Positions 37,310 to 46,758 of a stretch of DNA of 64,000 nt are shown in pieces; position 1 is the first letter of the stretch, and every line of letters starts with the position of its first letter. The notes below the pieces were generated by a model, which saw only the letters and a list, made by a program, of their open reading frames with translations, did no database searches and had not been told where the DNA came from. Origin of the DNA: CF-46 sp963760735 (GTDB lineage: Bacteria; Chloroflexota; Limnocylindria; Limnocylindrales; CSP1-4); contig CAVXEB010000004.1 in assembly GCA_963760735.1 (NCBI GenBank), positions 1,054,001 through 1,118,000 of the forward strand, given 5' to 3'. The translations under genes were made by a program, and so were the position numbers.

Positions 37310-37462
37310 GAGACTCCTCCTCGTCGACCCGCGCCGTGCGGGTCCGTGAGCCTCGACCTCCTCCCGGCCGAAGTGCGCGGAAGAATGGCATGCGGTCCGG
37401 AACGCTGCAAGCGAGGGCCCGTCCAGCGCGTCCGGCTCCCCCGAACGGATGAGGGTGCAGCC

Positions 37463-38428
37463 TCAGTCGGAGGTCACGACCTCGTCGACGACGAGCGTCC
37501 CGGCGTCGGCGTCGAGGGTGGCGAGCGCGCCGAGCGGCACCGTCGCGTGGTGCTTGCCGTGGCCGACCGGCAGGCCGAACACGAGGGGCAGGCCAAGGGG
37601 GGCGAGGATGTCCTCGACCATGTCCTCCGCCGACAGCTCGGCGATCCCGCCGGACCACTTCGTGACGATGTCGCCGATCACGATCCCGGCCGCGTCGTCG
37701 AACAGGCCGGCATTCCGGAGATGGGTCAGGAACCCGTCGAACACGTAGCCCTCGAGCTCGATCTCCTCGAGGACGACGATCCGTCCCCGGAAGTCGGGCT
37801 GCAGGCGGGTCCCGATCGCGGAGCAGACGAGGCCGGCGCAGCCGCCGGCGAGGCGGCCGGTCGCCCGTCCGCCGACGATCGTCCGGACATACGGATCGTC
37901 CGGGTTCGGCCCGATCGGCCCGAATTGCTCGGCCCCGAAGAGGGCGCGTTTCAGATGTGCCTTTGACCAGTCGCTGACCTCCGGCGCCCCGATCCCGGAC
38001 GCGCCGTTCGAGTAGAAGCTGATCACGTCGGCCCAGCGGTCCTGGGCGAGGTGGAGCGTCGTGATGTCGCTGTAGCCGCACAGGATCTTCGGGTTCGCGG
38101 CGAACGTCGCCTCGTCGAGGAGCGGGATCATCCGGCCGGTCCCGTAGCCGCCCTGGAGGCAGATGACGGCGCGGATCGACGGATCCGCCAGCATCGCGTG
38201 GAGGTCCGCCGTCCGGTCGACGTCGGTGCCGGCCATGTAGCCGTGGCGGTCGTCGATGTGGTCGCCGAGGCGGACCTCGAGCCCCCACGCCTCGAGGGCG
38301 GCGACGCCACGCAGGAGCTCGCTCCGGTTCTCCCAGCTCCCGGCCGGGGCGACGACGCCGACGGTGTCACCCGAGCGCAGGCGGGGCGGCTTCCGCGGCG
38401 ATCGTGTCGGGTCGGGCCGGCTGCTCAT
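37463..38428 (-). CDS. Muramoyltetrapeptide (LD-)carboxypeptidase, S66 family
   Basis: 321 residues. The N-terminal part has GDTVGVVAPAGS and CLQGGYGTGRMIPLLD. The nucleophile Ser is in CGYSDITTLH near residue 115; the Glu is in VVLEEIELEGY and the His in PVGHGKHHATVPLG. These form the S66 Ser-Glu-His triad. The enzyme cleaves the L-Lys/DAP-D-Ala bond in recycled muropeptides, or acts on microcin-like substrates. No signal peptide, so cytoplasmic. Confidence 0.9.
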   Translation of the reverse strand: MSSRPDPTRSPRKPPRLRSGDTVGVVAPAGSWENRSELLRGVAALEAWGLEVRLGDHIDDRHGYMAGTDVDRTADLHAMLADPSIRAVICLQGGYGTGRMIPLLDEATFAANPKILCGYSDITTLHLAQDRWADVISFYSNGASGIGAPEVSDWSKAHLKRALFGAEQFGPIGPNPDDPYVRTIVGGRATGRLAGGCAGLVCSAIGTRLQPDFRGRIVVLEEIELEGYVFDGFLTHLRNAGLFDDAAGIVIGDIVTKWSGGIAELSAEDMVEDILAPLGLPLVFGLPVGHGKHHATVPLGALATLDADAGTLVVDEVVTSD

Positions 38429-38435
38429 CGGTCCA

Positions 38436-39614
38436 TCAGACGAGGAAGCTCGTGACCGGATCCGCCTCGAGGAGGATCGGCCGGTCGATCCGGAAGCGCG
38501 CGATCTCGCCGGCCGATGGCGTCGCGCCGTCGACGACGAGCTCCGAGAGGACCCGCCCGAGGACGGACGCGAACTTGTAGGCGTGGGCCGCGCCGAGCAC
38601 GACGTGGACGCCCGGGTGATCGGGCAGCCGGTCGACGACGAAGTCACGATCGGGCGTGAGGGTGTAGAGGCACGTCTTCGTGAGGATCTCCGGGCCGAGC
38701 TGCTCGGGCAGATGGCGGGCGAGGAACTCCGTCAGCCGGGCGAACCCGACGTCGTTGCGCTCGAAGGTCCGGGTCGCCGGCGTGACCTCGTTGCCGCCGA
38801 CGTCCTCGGCGGACTTCGGGCCGGCCTCGCCGTAGGTCGGGAAGCCGTAGAAGGACGGGTCGTCCATCCAGATCCAGATCGGGAACCGGTCCGGCGCGAA
38901 CCGCGCGGGATCCGGCGAGGCGAAGTAGCTGACCTGGGCCTGGATGATCGTCAGGGGCAGGCGACGGTCGAATGCCTCGAGGAGATCGTTCGTCCAGGCG
39001 TCGGCGGCGATCACCACCGCCGCGGCACGATGGACGGTGCCGTCGTCGAGCTCGACCTCGGTCGTGCCGTCGGCGAGCGGCCGGAGCCGGGTCACGCGGG
39101 CGTGCTCCTGCAACGTCGCGCCGTGCGACCGGGCGAGCCGCTGGTGGGCGGCGTTGCCGCGGTTCGGATCGGCGATCCCGGCGTCCGCCTGGTACAGGCC
39201 GTGGTGCTCGTCGCCGAGCCGCCACTGCGGCCACCGTCGGGCGATCTCCGGTCCGTCGAGCTGCTCGAACGGGACGTTCTCGGCGGTCATCGCGTCGACG
39301 TAGTCCGAGAGCGGGATCGCCGCGTCGCGCGGGCCGATGTCGAGGCCGCCGGTTGGCGTCACGATGGTCGCCCCGCTCTCGCGCTCGACCTCCGCCCAGC
39401 TCTCGTACGCGCGCCGCGCGAGCCGGACGTAGTCGGGCCGGTGGTACGAGAGCCGGATGATCCGGCTGTGATCCTGGCCCGCACCGCGGGCGTGGCCGAG
39501 CTCGAACTGCTCGAGCCCGAGGACGCGGTCACCGAGCCGCCGGCTCAGCCAGTACGCCGTCCCGGAGCCGATCGCCCCGAGGCCCACGACGATCGCGTCC
39601 CACTCGTTCCGCAC
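38436..39614 (-). CDS. Sarcosine oxidase / N-methyltryptophan oxidase-like flavoenzyme
   Basis: 392 residues. FAD-binding motif VVGLGAIGSGTAYWL at the N-terminus and GARGAGQDHSRIIRLSYH, which is typical of monomeric sarcosine oxidase. KTCLYTLTPDRDF holds the Cys that covalently binds FAD in that family. ALDH-like residues are absent. It oxidises a secondary amine to imine plus hydrogen peroxide. It starts 10 nt after the PhzF gene's end on the same strand. Confidence 0.9.
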   Translation of the reverse strand: MRNEWDAIVVGLGAIGSGTAYWLSRRLGDRVLGLEQFELGHARGAGQDHSRIIRLSYHRPDYVRLARRAYESWAEVERESGATIVTPTGGLDIGPRDAAIPLSDYVDAMTAENVPFEQLDGPEIARRWPQWRLGDEHHGLYQADAGIADPNRGNAAHQRLARSHGATLQEHARVTRLRPLADGTTEVELDDGTVHRAAAVVIAADAWTNDLLEAFDRRLPLTIIQAQVSYFASPDPARFAPDRFPIWIWMDDPSFYGFPTYGEAGPKSAEDVGGNEVTPATRTFERNDVGFARLTEFLARHLPEQLGPEILTKTCLYTLTPDRDFVVDRLPDHPGVHVVLGAAHAYKFASVLGRVLSELVVDGATPSAGEIARFRIDRPILLEADPVTSFLV

Positions 39615-39623
39615 GGGCGGATG

Positions 39624-40310
39624 CTACCCGGCCGCGCCGCCCGGATCCTCGCGCGTCTCGACGCGCTCCACTCGCCCGCCGATCTCGATCGAGCCGTCCG
39701 GCTGGGGCCGGACGAGGATTTCCGACCCGACGCCCTGGCGGATCGTCAGGTCCCGGCGGAGGTCCCCGCCCATCGCGACGGCCGCGGCGCCCGTCGCCTC
39801 GTCCTCGGCGATGCCGTAGTCCGTGGCGAAGTAGCGGGCGCGGACCTTGCCCGACGCCTCGTCCTGCCACGCCCAGACGTAGACGCCGGTCTCGCCCATC
39901 CGCGGCGGCGGGTACGCGTCGACCGCCGCCGGCGAGTCGAGCCGGAGACGACGGTGCTCGTGGATCCACGCGGGAAACGCCCGGACCCAGGTGCGCTCCG
40001 GGTCGTGACGCACCGGGACATCACCGGCCGGCGGGCGGAGCACGGACACCGGAGACCCCGTGTCGCGGAGCAGCCACGCCGTCCCGACGGTCGGATGGCC
40101 GGCGAACGGGAGCTCCGCGGCCGGCGTGAAGATCCGGATCCGCCCGTCGGCGGCGTCCTCGACGAACACTGTCTCCGAGAAACCGAGCCGCCTGGCGACG
40201 GCCTGACGGCGATCCTCGGGGATCGCGCCGCCGTCGAGGAACACGCCGAGCGGGTTGCCGCCACGGCCGTCGGGCCCGATGAACACGCGAAGGACGTGAA
40301 GCGTCGTCAT
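39624..40310 (-). CDS. PhzF-family isomerase-like protein
   Basis: 228 residues, shorter than the ~280 usual for PhzF. GGNPLGVFLDG near residue 17, catalytic Glu in LGFSETVFVED, LPFAGHPTVGTAWLL, and the C-terminal DYGIAEDEATGAAA are all present; the second half-barrel seems compressed. Members isomerise or epimerise small acids. It overlaps the Nudix gene by ATGA. Confidence 0.9.
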   Translation of the reverse strand: MTTLHVLRVFIGPDGRGGNPLGVFLDGGAIPEDRRQAVARRLGFSETVFVEDAADGRIRIFTPAAELPFAGHPTVGTAWLLRDTGSPVSVLRPPAGDVPVRHDPERTWVRAFPAWIHEHRRLRLDSPAAVDAYPPPRMGETGVYVWAWQDEASGKVRARYFATDYGIAEDEATGAAAVAMGGDLRRDLTIRQGVGSEILVRPQPDGSIEIGGRVERVETREDPGGAAG

Positions 40311-40918
40311 CGGCCGGGTCCCTCCCTCGAGCGGTGGTCGCCCGTCACCTCGTCGAGGGCGACGGCCTGGAGCGCCATGATCGTCATCGCGTCGGTGATC
40401 TCGCCCGCCCGGATCATCGCCAGCGCGTCCGCGAACGGCACCCAGCGGGTCGCGAGCTCCTCCGTCGCGTCGGGCGTCGGGGTCCCGAGCCGGCTCGCGT
40501 GAGCGGCGAAGAGCACACCCGTCTCGTCGCTGATCGAGTTCGACAGGTGGAACCGACAGAGCTCCCGCCAGCCGTCCGCCTCGACGCCGGTCTCCTCGCG
40601 GAGCTCGCGGCGAGCGCCGTCGAGGGCGGACTCGTCGGCCGGGACACCACCCTCCGGGATCTCCCAGGTGTACGCGTCGAGGGTGTAGCGGTGCTGGCCG
40701 ACGAGAAGGACCCGTCCGGAGTCGTCGAGGACGGCCACCCCGACCGCGAGGTTCGCGAAATGGACGACCCCGTAGATTCCCCCGCTGCCGTCGGGGCGAT
40801 CGACCTCGTCGTGCCAGACCGTGATCCACGCGTTGGCATAGGCCTCACGCCGCGCGCGGCGGCGCCAGGGGCCGACGGCGATCGAGGCATCGGAGGGCTC
40901 GGGCGGCATCGCCGTCAT
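40307..40918 (-). CDS. Nudix hydrolase (ADP-ribose pyrophosphatase-like)
   Basis: 203 residues. A Nudix box is complete: Gly of EGGVPADE, then RRELREETGVE with the metal-binding REUxEE. Upstream TWEIPEGG is typical of the ADP-ribose pyrophosphatase subgroup. It hydrolyses a nucleoside diphosphate linked to another moiety. It starts divergently from the CocE gene, 50 nt away, and heads a probable Nudix-PhzF-oxidase-carboxypeptidase run. Confidence 0.92.
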   Translation of the reverse strand: MTAMPPEPSDASIAVGPWRRRARREAYANAWITVWHDEVDRPDGSGGIYGVVHFANLAVGVAVLDDSGRVLLVGQHRYTLDAYTWEIPEGGVPADESALDGARRELREETGVEADGWRELCRFHLSNSISDETGVLFAAHASRLGTPTPDATEELATRWVPFADALAMIRAGEITDAMTIMALQAVALDEVTGDHRSREGPGR

Positions 40919-40968
40919 CGTCGCACGGCCGAGTCGGCTGGAACGGGCGTGGATCGTATCCTCGGTCG

Positions 40969-43053
40969 ATGCACGAGGCCGTCGACGCCGAGCGGGTCCG
41001 ACCCGCGAGCCAGCCGCGCCACGCGGTCGCGGCCCTCCGTGATGTCCGGATCCCCGTGTCCGACGGGCTGGAGCTGTCGGCCAACCTGTGGCTGCCCGAG
41101 CCGCTCGCCGACGGCTCCGGTCCCGACGTGTTTCCCGCGATCCTCGAGATGCTCCCCTACCGCAAGGACGACTGGCACGCGGCGAGCGACGAGGGCTTCG
41201 GCGAGTGGCTGGCGGCGCGTGGCTACGCCTTCTGCCGGCTCGACATCCGCGGGACCGGGTCCTCGCCCGGGATCGCCCACGACGAGTACACGGCACGGGA
41301 GACGGAGGACGGGGCCGACGCGGTGGAGTGGCTGGCCGCCCAGGCGTGGTCGAACGGCCGGGTCGCGATGTGGGGGATCTCCTATGGCGGGTTCACCGCC
41401 ATCCAGGTCGCGCTGCTCGGACCGCCGCACCTCGCGGCGATCGTCCCGATGATGGCGACCGACGACCGCTACACCGACGACATCCACTACATCGGCGGCT
41501 GCATGACGGTCTCCGAGCTGAGCCAGTACGCGGTCAGCATGGTCGCGATGAACGCGATGCCACCGTTGCCCGCGTATCGCGGGCCGGCCTGGATCGACGA
41601 GTGGCGCGACCGGCTCGACCGGACTCCGGTCTGGCTGTTCGAGTGGCACCGCCGGCAGCACGACGGCCCGTACTGGCGCCAGGGCTCGCTGGCGCCGCAC
41701 TGGGATCGGCTGACGACGCCGACGTTCCTGATCGGTGGCTGGGCGGACGAGTACGTCGACGCGGCGCTGCGGATGCTCGAGCGCTGCGTGAACGCGCCCC
41801 GCCGCGCCCTGGTCGGGAACTGGGTCCACAGCCTGCCGGACGACGCCTACCCGGCACCGAACGTCGACTGGCGGCACGAGATGGTCCGCTTCCTCGATCG
41901 ATGGCTGAAGGACGTCGACAACGGGGTGATGGACGAGCCGGCCCTGGTCGCCTTCCGCCACGAGTGGGCGTCGCCCGAGCCGTTCCCGGAGCAGTGGCCC
42001 GGCGCCTGGATCGCCGAGCCGGTCTGGCCGCCACCGGACCGCGTGGAGCGGGTGTTCCATCTCGCGAGCGGCGACCAGCCGCTGGTCGGCCGGCTCTCCG
42101 ATACGCCTGTGGCCCGGCCGACCGTGGAGACCTTCCGCCATCGGGCGACGGTCGGGACCCGAGCCGGGCTGTCGTGGGGCGCCGGCCACGCACCGAACGG
42201 TCTGGCGCGCGACCTCCGCTCCGACGACGCGGCCGTTCCGACGTTCACGTCCGAGCCGCTGGCCGCGGACCTCGACGTCATCGGGTCGCCGATGGTCGAG
42301 CTGACCTGGGAGTCGCCCGTGCCCGTCGCGACGGCCGTCGTCCGGCTCCAGGACCTCGCCCCGGACGGCACGCCGTTCCAGGTCTGCGCCGGGATCCTCA
42401 ACCTCACCCATCGCGACTCGCACGAGCAGCCCGAGCCGCTCAAGTCCGGCAAGCCGACCGGGATCCGGATCGTCCTGCGGGCGACGGCGCATCGATTCGG
42501 GGCCGGTCACCGCGTCCGACTCTCGATCGCCTCCGCGATGTGGCCGGTCGTCTGGCCGTCGCCGTCCGTCGCGGACCACCGGCTCCATCTCGGTGGGCGG
42601 GGCGCCGCTCGGCTGATCCTCCCGGCCGTTCCGGCCGGGAGGCCGGCCGCACCGGTGCCGCCCTTCAAGACGACGAGCGCGGGCATCCGCGAGATCGGGA
42701 ACGAGCGCTCGGACCCACCGGTCTGGGAGATCGTCGAGGACGTCATCGGCGGATCGGTCACCGTCCGCTCGAGCGAGTTCGGCGAATTGACCCTGCCCGA
42801 CGGCCGCACCCTCGGGATCGGCGAGCGGCTCGAGATGACTGCCCGCGACGGCGACCCGGCTCGTGCGGAGATGAAGAACGACGTCGTCTACCGGCTGGGC
42901 GGCGACGGACTGACCGTCCTGGTCGAGTCCGACGGGACGATCTCGACGAGCGCGACCGACATCGAGATGCGGGTGCGCCTCCGGGTCCGGCTCGACGACG
43001 AGCCGTTCTTCGAACGGAGCTGGCAGGAGACCGTCCCGCGGCGGCTCGTCTAG
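40969..43053 (+). CDS. CocE/NonD family serine hydrolase (X-Pro dipeptidyl-peptidase S15 fold)
   Basis: 694 residues. The nucleophile is Ser in WGISYGGFTA near residue 138, Asp is in GGWADEYVD near 258 and His in NWVHSLP near 286. An all-helical cap lies between, and a jelly-roll C-terminal domain follows (ATAHRFGAGHRVRL). Relatives hydrolyse esters or amides (cocaine esterase, glutaryl-7-ACA acylase) or Xaa-Pro peptides. No signal peptide. Its stop overlaps the convergent reductase gene. Confidence 0.92.
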   Translation: MHEAVDAERVRPASQPRHAVAALRDVRIPVSDGLELSANLWLPEPLADGSGPDVFPAILEMLPYRKDDWHAASDEGFGEWLAARGYAFCRLDIRGTGSSPGIAHDEYTARETEDGADAVEWLAAQAWSNGRVAMWGISYGGFTAIQVALLGPPHLAAIVPMMATDDRYTDDIHYIGGCMTVSELSQYAVSMVAMNAMPPLPAYRGPAWIDEWRDRLDRTPVWLFEWHRRQHDGPYWRQGSLAPHWDRLTTPTFLIGGWADEYVDAALRMLERCVNAPRRALVGNWVHSLPDDAYPAPNVDWRHEMVRFLDRWLKDVDNGVMDEPALVAFRHEWASPEPFPEQWPGAWIAEPVWPPPDRVERVFHLASGDQPLVGRLSDTPVARPTVETFRHRATVGTRAGLSWGAGHAPNGLARDLRSDDAAVPTFTSEPLAADLDVIGSPMVELTWESPVPVATAVVRLQDLAPDGTPFQVCAGILNLTHRDSHEQPEPLKSGKPTGIRIVLRATAHRFGAGHRVRLSIASAMWPVVWPSPSVADHRLHLGGRGAARLILPAVPAGRPAAPVPPFKTTSAGIREIGNERSDPPVWEIVEDVIGGSVTVRSSEFGELTLPDGRTLGIGERLEMTARDGDPARAEMKNDVVYRLGGDGLTVLVESDGTISTSATDIEMRVRLRVRLDDEPFFERSWQETVPRRLV

Positions 43054-43451
43054 CCGGCCGGAGGCGCCTCGTCGCGCGCCTCGTCCATCCACAGGAAGTG
43101 GTCGACCCGGGCCAGGCGGAGGAACTGCCGGACCGGGATCGGCATCGCCGCCGCCTGCGGATCGGCCTCCAGCCGCGGGCCGGCGAGCGGGATCCGGCGC
43201 CCGCGAGTGAGGATCTCGCAGTGACCCGCCGCGAGGACGTTCTTCACCCACTGGACGTCGGCGCCGTAGGTCAGGGCGAAGACCCAATGATCGCCTCGAC
43301 GGAAGACGTTGAGCGGCGTGTGGTACACGCGTCCGCTCGTCCGGCCCGCGTAGGTCGCGACGCAGAACCCCGGCAGCCGGCCGGCCACGCGACCGAGAAC
43401 CGGGTTGACGAAGCGGACGACGAACGGTCGAACCGCTGCGGGGATCGCCAT
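43050..43451 (-). CDS. Deazaflavin (F420)-dependent nitroreductase-family protein (Ddn-like)
   Basis: 133 residues. TYAGRTSGRVYHTPLNVFRRG and VQWVKNVLAAGHCEI are the core of the Ddn/FDOR split-barrel family. These proteins use coenzyme F420H2, which restricts likely hosts to F420 makers such as Actinomycetota and some Chloroflexota. Substrate unknown. It lies 2 nt after the phosphotransferase gene. Confidence 0.9.
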   Translation of the reverse strand: MAIPAAVRPFVVRFVNPVLGRVAGRLPGFCVATYAGRTSGRVYHTPLNVFRRGDHWVFALTYGADVQWVKNVLAAGHCEILTRGRRIPLAGPRLEADPQAAAMPIPVRQFLRLARVDHFLWMDEARDEAPPAG

Positions 43452-43453
43452 GG

Positions 43454-44827
43454 TCAGGCGTCGATGGTCACGCGGTCCGCGCGTGCGACGGGTTGCAGCC
43501 GTGCCTCGATCCGTTTCAGGAAGTGGTCGCCGCCGCCGCTCATCGTGTAGCGCGTCGCCGGCTCCAGGGCCCGCCCGATCCCGTCGTAGCTGATCACCTG
43601 GTAGGCCGACCCGACGGCGATGATGTCGTCGAGCCGATCCCGGAGCGACGATGCCGGCACGACCGACGACCACGCGTCGATCCAGGCGTCGACCGCCGCG
43701 TCCACCTCGATCGTCCGGTCGCCGCTCCACGAGATCCAGGTCGCGAGATCGACGAGCGGGTTGCCGATCGCGGCGTCCGACCAGTCGATGATCACGATCC
43801 GGCCGTCGACGAGCGCGGCGTTGCCGGAATGGAAGTCGCCGTGGACCAGGCTCTCGGGCAGGTCGAGCGCCGATACGCGGTCCACCGCGGCGGCGACCGC
43901 CGCCGACACTGCCTCTCGTTCGCCGGCCGCCCAGGTTCGACCGGCAACGCCCAGGCCGTCCGGTCCGATGGCGGCTGCGAAGGCGTCGGGGATCCCATCG
44001 AGGGATCGGCTCGGTGCGCCGGCTGCCGCGAGCTGGACGAGGTCCTCCGGGCGCTCGGCCATCGATTGCTGGATGGCGACGATCGCCATGGCGCCTGCGG
44101 CCAGCGCAGCCGGACGCTCCGGCTCCGGGACTTCGCCGACCCATGGTGCCGCGACGTCCTCCACGAGCAGCCAGCCCTCATCGGGCTCGATCGCGAGGAC
44201 ATGGGGCACCGCGTCCGGGTAGCGCTCGGCGAGGAGACTCGTGATCACGGGTTCGGCGTGGAACGGCGGAAACACGGCCTTCAGGAACAGGTCCGCATCG
44301 GTCGTCGGCGCCCGGAGCACGGCCGAGATGCCGCGCAGGAAGAACGGCCGCGGCTCGTCGGTCAGGGGCCGCCCGGCGCGCGCCGCCTCGGCCTGCATCC
44401 AGGGCGTCGCCCGGGCCATCCAGCCCGGACGGGCCCAGCGCGGCCGGAGTGCCGGCGGCGGCGCTCCCGTGCGGAGCTCGTCGAGCAGCTCGACCGCCCT
44501 CGGCCGGATCGTCTCGGGGACGCCCTCGAGGTCGAGCGGCACGGGCCGGAACGCCAGCCCGTCCGGTGGCGTCCAGCCGGCCGGCGCCCGGTCGGTCGTC
44601 ACGAGCGTCGGGATCGGCTCGCCGTCGGGGACGCCGGCCCAGCGCGGATGCGTCTCGAGCACCGGCGTGCGGAAGCCCCAGGCGTCCCGCAGGAACTCGC
44701 TCACGGCGATGACCGCCGCCTCGTCCTCGTCGCCCTCGATCGTCGTCGCCGGAAGCCGGCCGTCGCCCGAAGCCAGGACATTCGCGCCGGCCGGACCGGG
44801 AACAACGAGCCGGAGGTCGAGCTGCAT
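43454..44827 (-). CDS. APH-fold phosphotransferase with extra N-terminal domain
   Basis: 457 residues. Residues 1-~165 are a separate alpha/beta region (MQLDLRLVVPGPAGANVLAS) that resembles a Nudix-like strand pattern but lacks a Nudix box. The kinase part has LVHGDFHSGNAAL with catalytic Asp, and IIDWSDAAIGNPLVDLA with the metal Asp. Small-molecule kinase; substrate unknown. It shares an operon with the F420 reductase. Confidence 0.88.
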   Translation of the reverse strand: MQLDLRLVVPGPAGANVLASGDGRLPATTIEGDEDEAAVIAVSEFLRDAWGFRTPVLETHPRWAGVPDGEPIPTLVTTDRAPAGWTPPDGLAFRPVPLDLEGVPETIRPRAVELLDELRTGAPPPALRPRWARPGWMARATPWMQAEAARAGRPLTDEPRPFFLRGISAVLRAPTTDADLFLKAVFPPFHAEPVITSLLAERYPDAVPHVLAIEPDEGWLLVEDVAAPWVGEVPEPERPAALAAGAMAIVAIQQSMAERPEDLVQLAAAGAPSRSLDGIPDAFAAAIGPDGLGVAGRTWAAGEREAVSAAVAAAVDRVSALDLPESLVHGDFHSGNAALVDGRIVIIDWSDAAIGNPLVDLATWISWSGDRTIEVDAAVDAWIDAWSSVVPASSLRDRLDDIIAVGSAYQVISYDGIGRALEPATRYTMSGGGDHFLKRIEARLQPVARADRVTIDA

Positions 44828-44928
44828 GGCCGAGAGCCTACTATCGGGCCGACGCCCGCGAGACGACGAAGTCGTACGCTGGCGCCAACGGGCACGTTCC
44901 TCCGACGGTCCGGCCAGCGAGGTGGATC

Positions 44929-45318
44929 ATGGTCACGTCAGTTGCCTGGAGCGTGGACGGGGGCAGCGTCGACCTGGAGCCCGTCGAGGGCATGCCGGGC
45001 ATGAGCGTCGCGCAAGTCAACGGCGATCCCGCGACCGGACCGAGCAGCCAGCTCGCCCGCCTCGAGGCCGGCTTCGACACCGGGTGGCACACCCATGACC
45101 ACGCGTACGAGGCGGTCGTCCTCAAGGGCACGATCACGAAACAGCAGCAGGGCGATCCCCATGTGCGCGAGCTTCCGCCGGGTTCCTTCTATATCCAGCC
45201 GGCCGGCGTCAATCATCGCAACACCTGCAGCCCGGATGGCGAGTGCGTCTTCTATTACCACTCAGAGGGGCCGGATTCGTTCAGCCCGATGACCGAGGAG
45301 GGACACCCGATCGACTGA
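44929..45318 (+). CDS. Cupin-domain protein
   Basis: 129 residues. The metal site has HTHDHAYEAVVLKG and later PPGSFYIQPAGVNHRN. Two Cys near the end (CSPDGEC) are unusual for a simple cupin. ATG at 44929 follows a GAGG-like site. It may be a sensor or small-molecule enzyme. The aminotransferase gene begins 45 nt downstream. Confidence 0.85.
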   Translation: MVTSVAWSVDGGSVDLEPVEGMPGMSVAQVNGDPATGPSSQLARLEAGFDTGWHTHDHAYEAVVLKGTITKQQQGDPHVRELPPGSFYIQPAGVNHRNTCSPDGECVFYYHSEGPDSFSPMTEEGHPID

Positions 45319-45363
45319 TCGATCTCGAGGGCGCCGACGGCTCGCGCCCGTACACTCTCGGCC

Positions 45364-46528
45364 ATGCGCCGGATCAGCCACAAGGCGGAGTCGTTCACCG
45401 AGTCCGTCATCCGCGAGATGAACCGCCTCGCCGTCGCGGCCGGCGCCGTGAGCCTGGCCCAGGGGTTCCCGGACTTCCCCTGCCCGCCCGAGCTGAAGGC
45501 CGCCGCGGCGGAGGCCGTCGCCGCCGACCACAACCAGTACGAGATCACCTTCGGGGCGAAGCCGCTGCGCGACGCGATCGCGGCGAACACGGCGCGATTC
45601 CACCCCGACTGGGTCGTCGACGCCGACCGGGAGATCACGGTCGTCAACGGCGCGACGGAAGGGATGATCTCGGCGATGCTCGGGCTGCTCGACCCGGGGG
45701 TCGAGGTGATCGTCTTCGAGCCCTTCTACGAGAACTACGGGCCGGACGCGATCCTCACGGGCGCCGTGCCGCGCTACGTGACGCTCCACGAGCCGGACTG
45801 GTCGATCGACCCCGACGAGCTCCGGGCCGCCGTCACGCCTCGGACCCGGGCGATCGTCGTCAACAGCCCGCACAACCCGACCGGCAAGGTGCTACACGCG
45901 GGACGAGCTGGAGCTGATCGCCGGGCTCTGCCGCGACCACGACCTCCTCGCGTTCACCGACGACATCTACCAGCACCTCGTCTACGAGGGCGAGCACGTC
46001 CCGCTCGCGACGCTACCCGGCATGCGTGAGCGGACGATCGCGATCGACTCGATGTCGAAGACGTACTCCGTCACCGGCTGGCGGGTCGGCTGGGTGATCG
46101 CCCCGCCGGACCTGACGATCGGCGTCCGGCGCGTCCACGACTTCCTGACCGTCGGCGCCGCCGCGCCGCTCCAGCACGCCGCGGTCGCGGGTCTCCTGAT
46201 GGCCGACGCGTATTACGACCAGCTGCTCGCGGGCTATCGCGAGCGTCGCGACGTGCTCCTGCCGGCCCTCGAGGCGGCCGGCTTCCGGGTCCACCGGCCG
46301 GCCGGCGCGTACTACGCGATGACCGACATTCGGGACCTCACCGACAACGACGACGTGACCTTCGCCCGCCGCCTGATCGCCGATCCGGGCGTCGCGACCG
46401 TGCCCGGCTCCTCGTTCTTCTCGCGGCCGGAGCTCGGCCGGACGAAGCTCCGGTTCGCCTTCCCGAAGCGCCTGGAGACCCTCCGCGCCGCGGCGGACCG
46501 GCTGGCGCGGATCCGCGCCGCGGCCTGA
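45364..46528 (+). pseudogene. Class I/II aminotransferase broken by a 1-nt insertion near 45892
   Basis: One ~388-residue fold-type I PLP enzyme in two frames. The first has AQGFPDFPCPPEL, the NGATEGMISAML loop and NSPHNPTGKV. The second resumes with YTRDELELIAGL and has TFTDDIYQHLVYEG-type residues, the PLP Lys in SMSKTYSVTGWRVGW and the Arg in GRTKLRFAF. Removing one C at about 45892 restores a perfect join (GKV to YTRDEL). It resembles kynurenine/methionine-type aminotransferases (YbdL, KAT). All catalytic residues are intact, so a sequence error is likely. Confidence 0.85.
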
Positions 46529-46758
46529 CGCCGAGTCTCCCCGCGCGCTTGCCTGTCCCCGTCTCGTCGGGCGCCGAGCGCGCCAAACGACGGTCGGTGC
46601 CGCCGCGCCGGCTCCGATTGGGCCTCCAGATGATCAAACGACGCGCCAGACGCCCGGTTCGACCTCTGAAGAGGCCGAGAGCAGAGGATCCGGGAAGCTC
46701 GGTCGTCAGTTGACGCACTCGAAGCGCGAACCACGGCCGGGGCGGGTTCCGTTGAGCG

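Noticed and set aside
43454..44827. Nudix domain at the N-terminus of the phosphotransferase
   Set aside because: The strand pattern is suggestive, but no GX5EX7REUXEEXGU box is present.
46529..46758. tRNA-like T-loop (GGTTCGACC) in the gap after the aminotransferase gene
   Set aside because: Flanking bases do not pair into a T-stem, and no acceptor, D or anticodon arms can be drawn.
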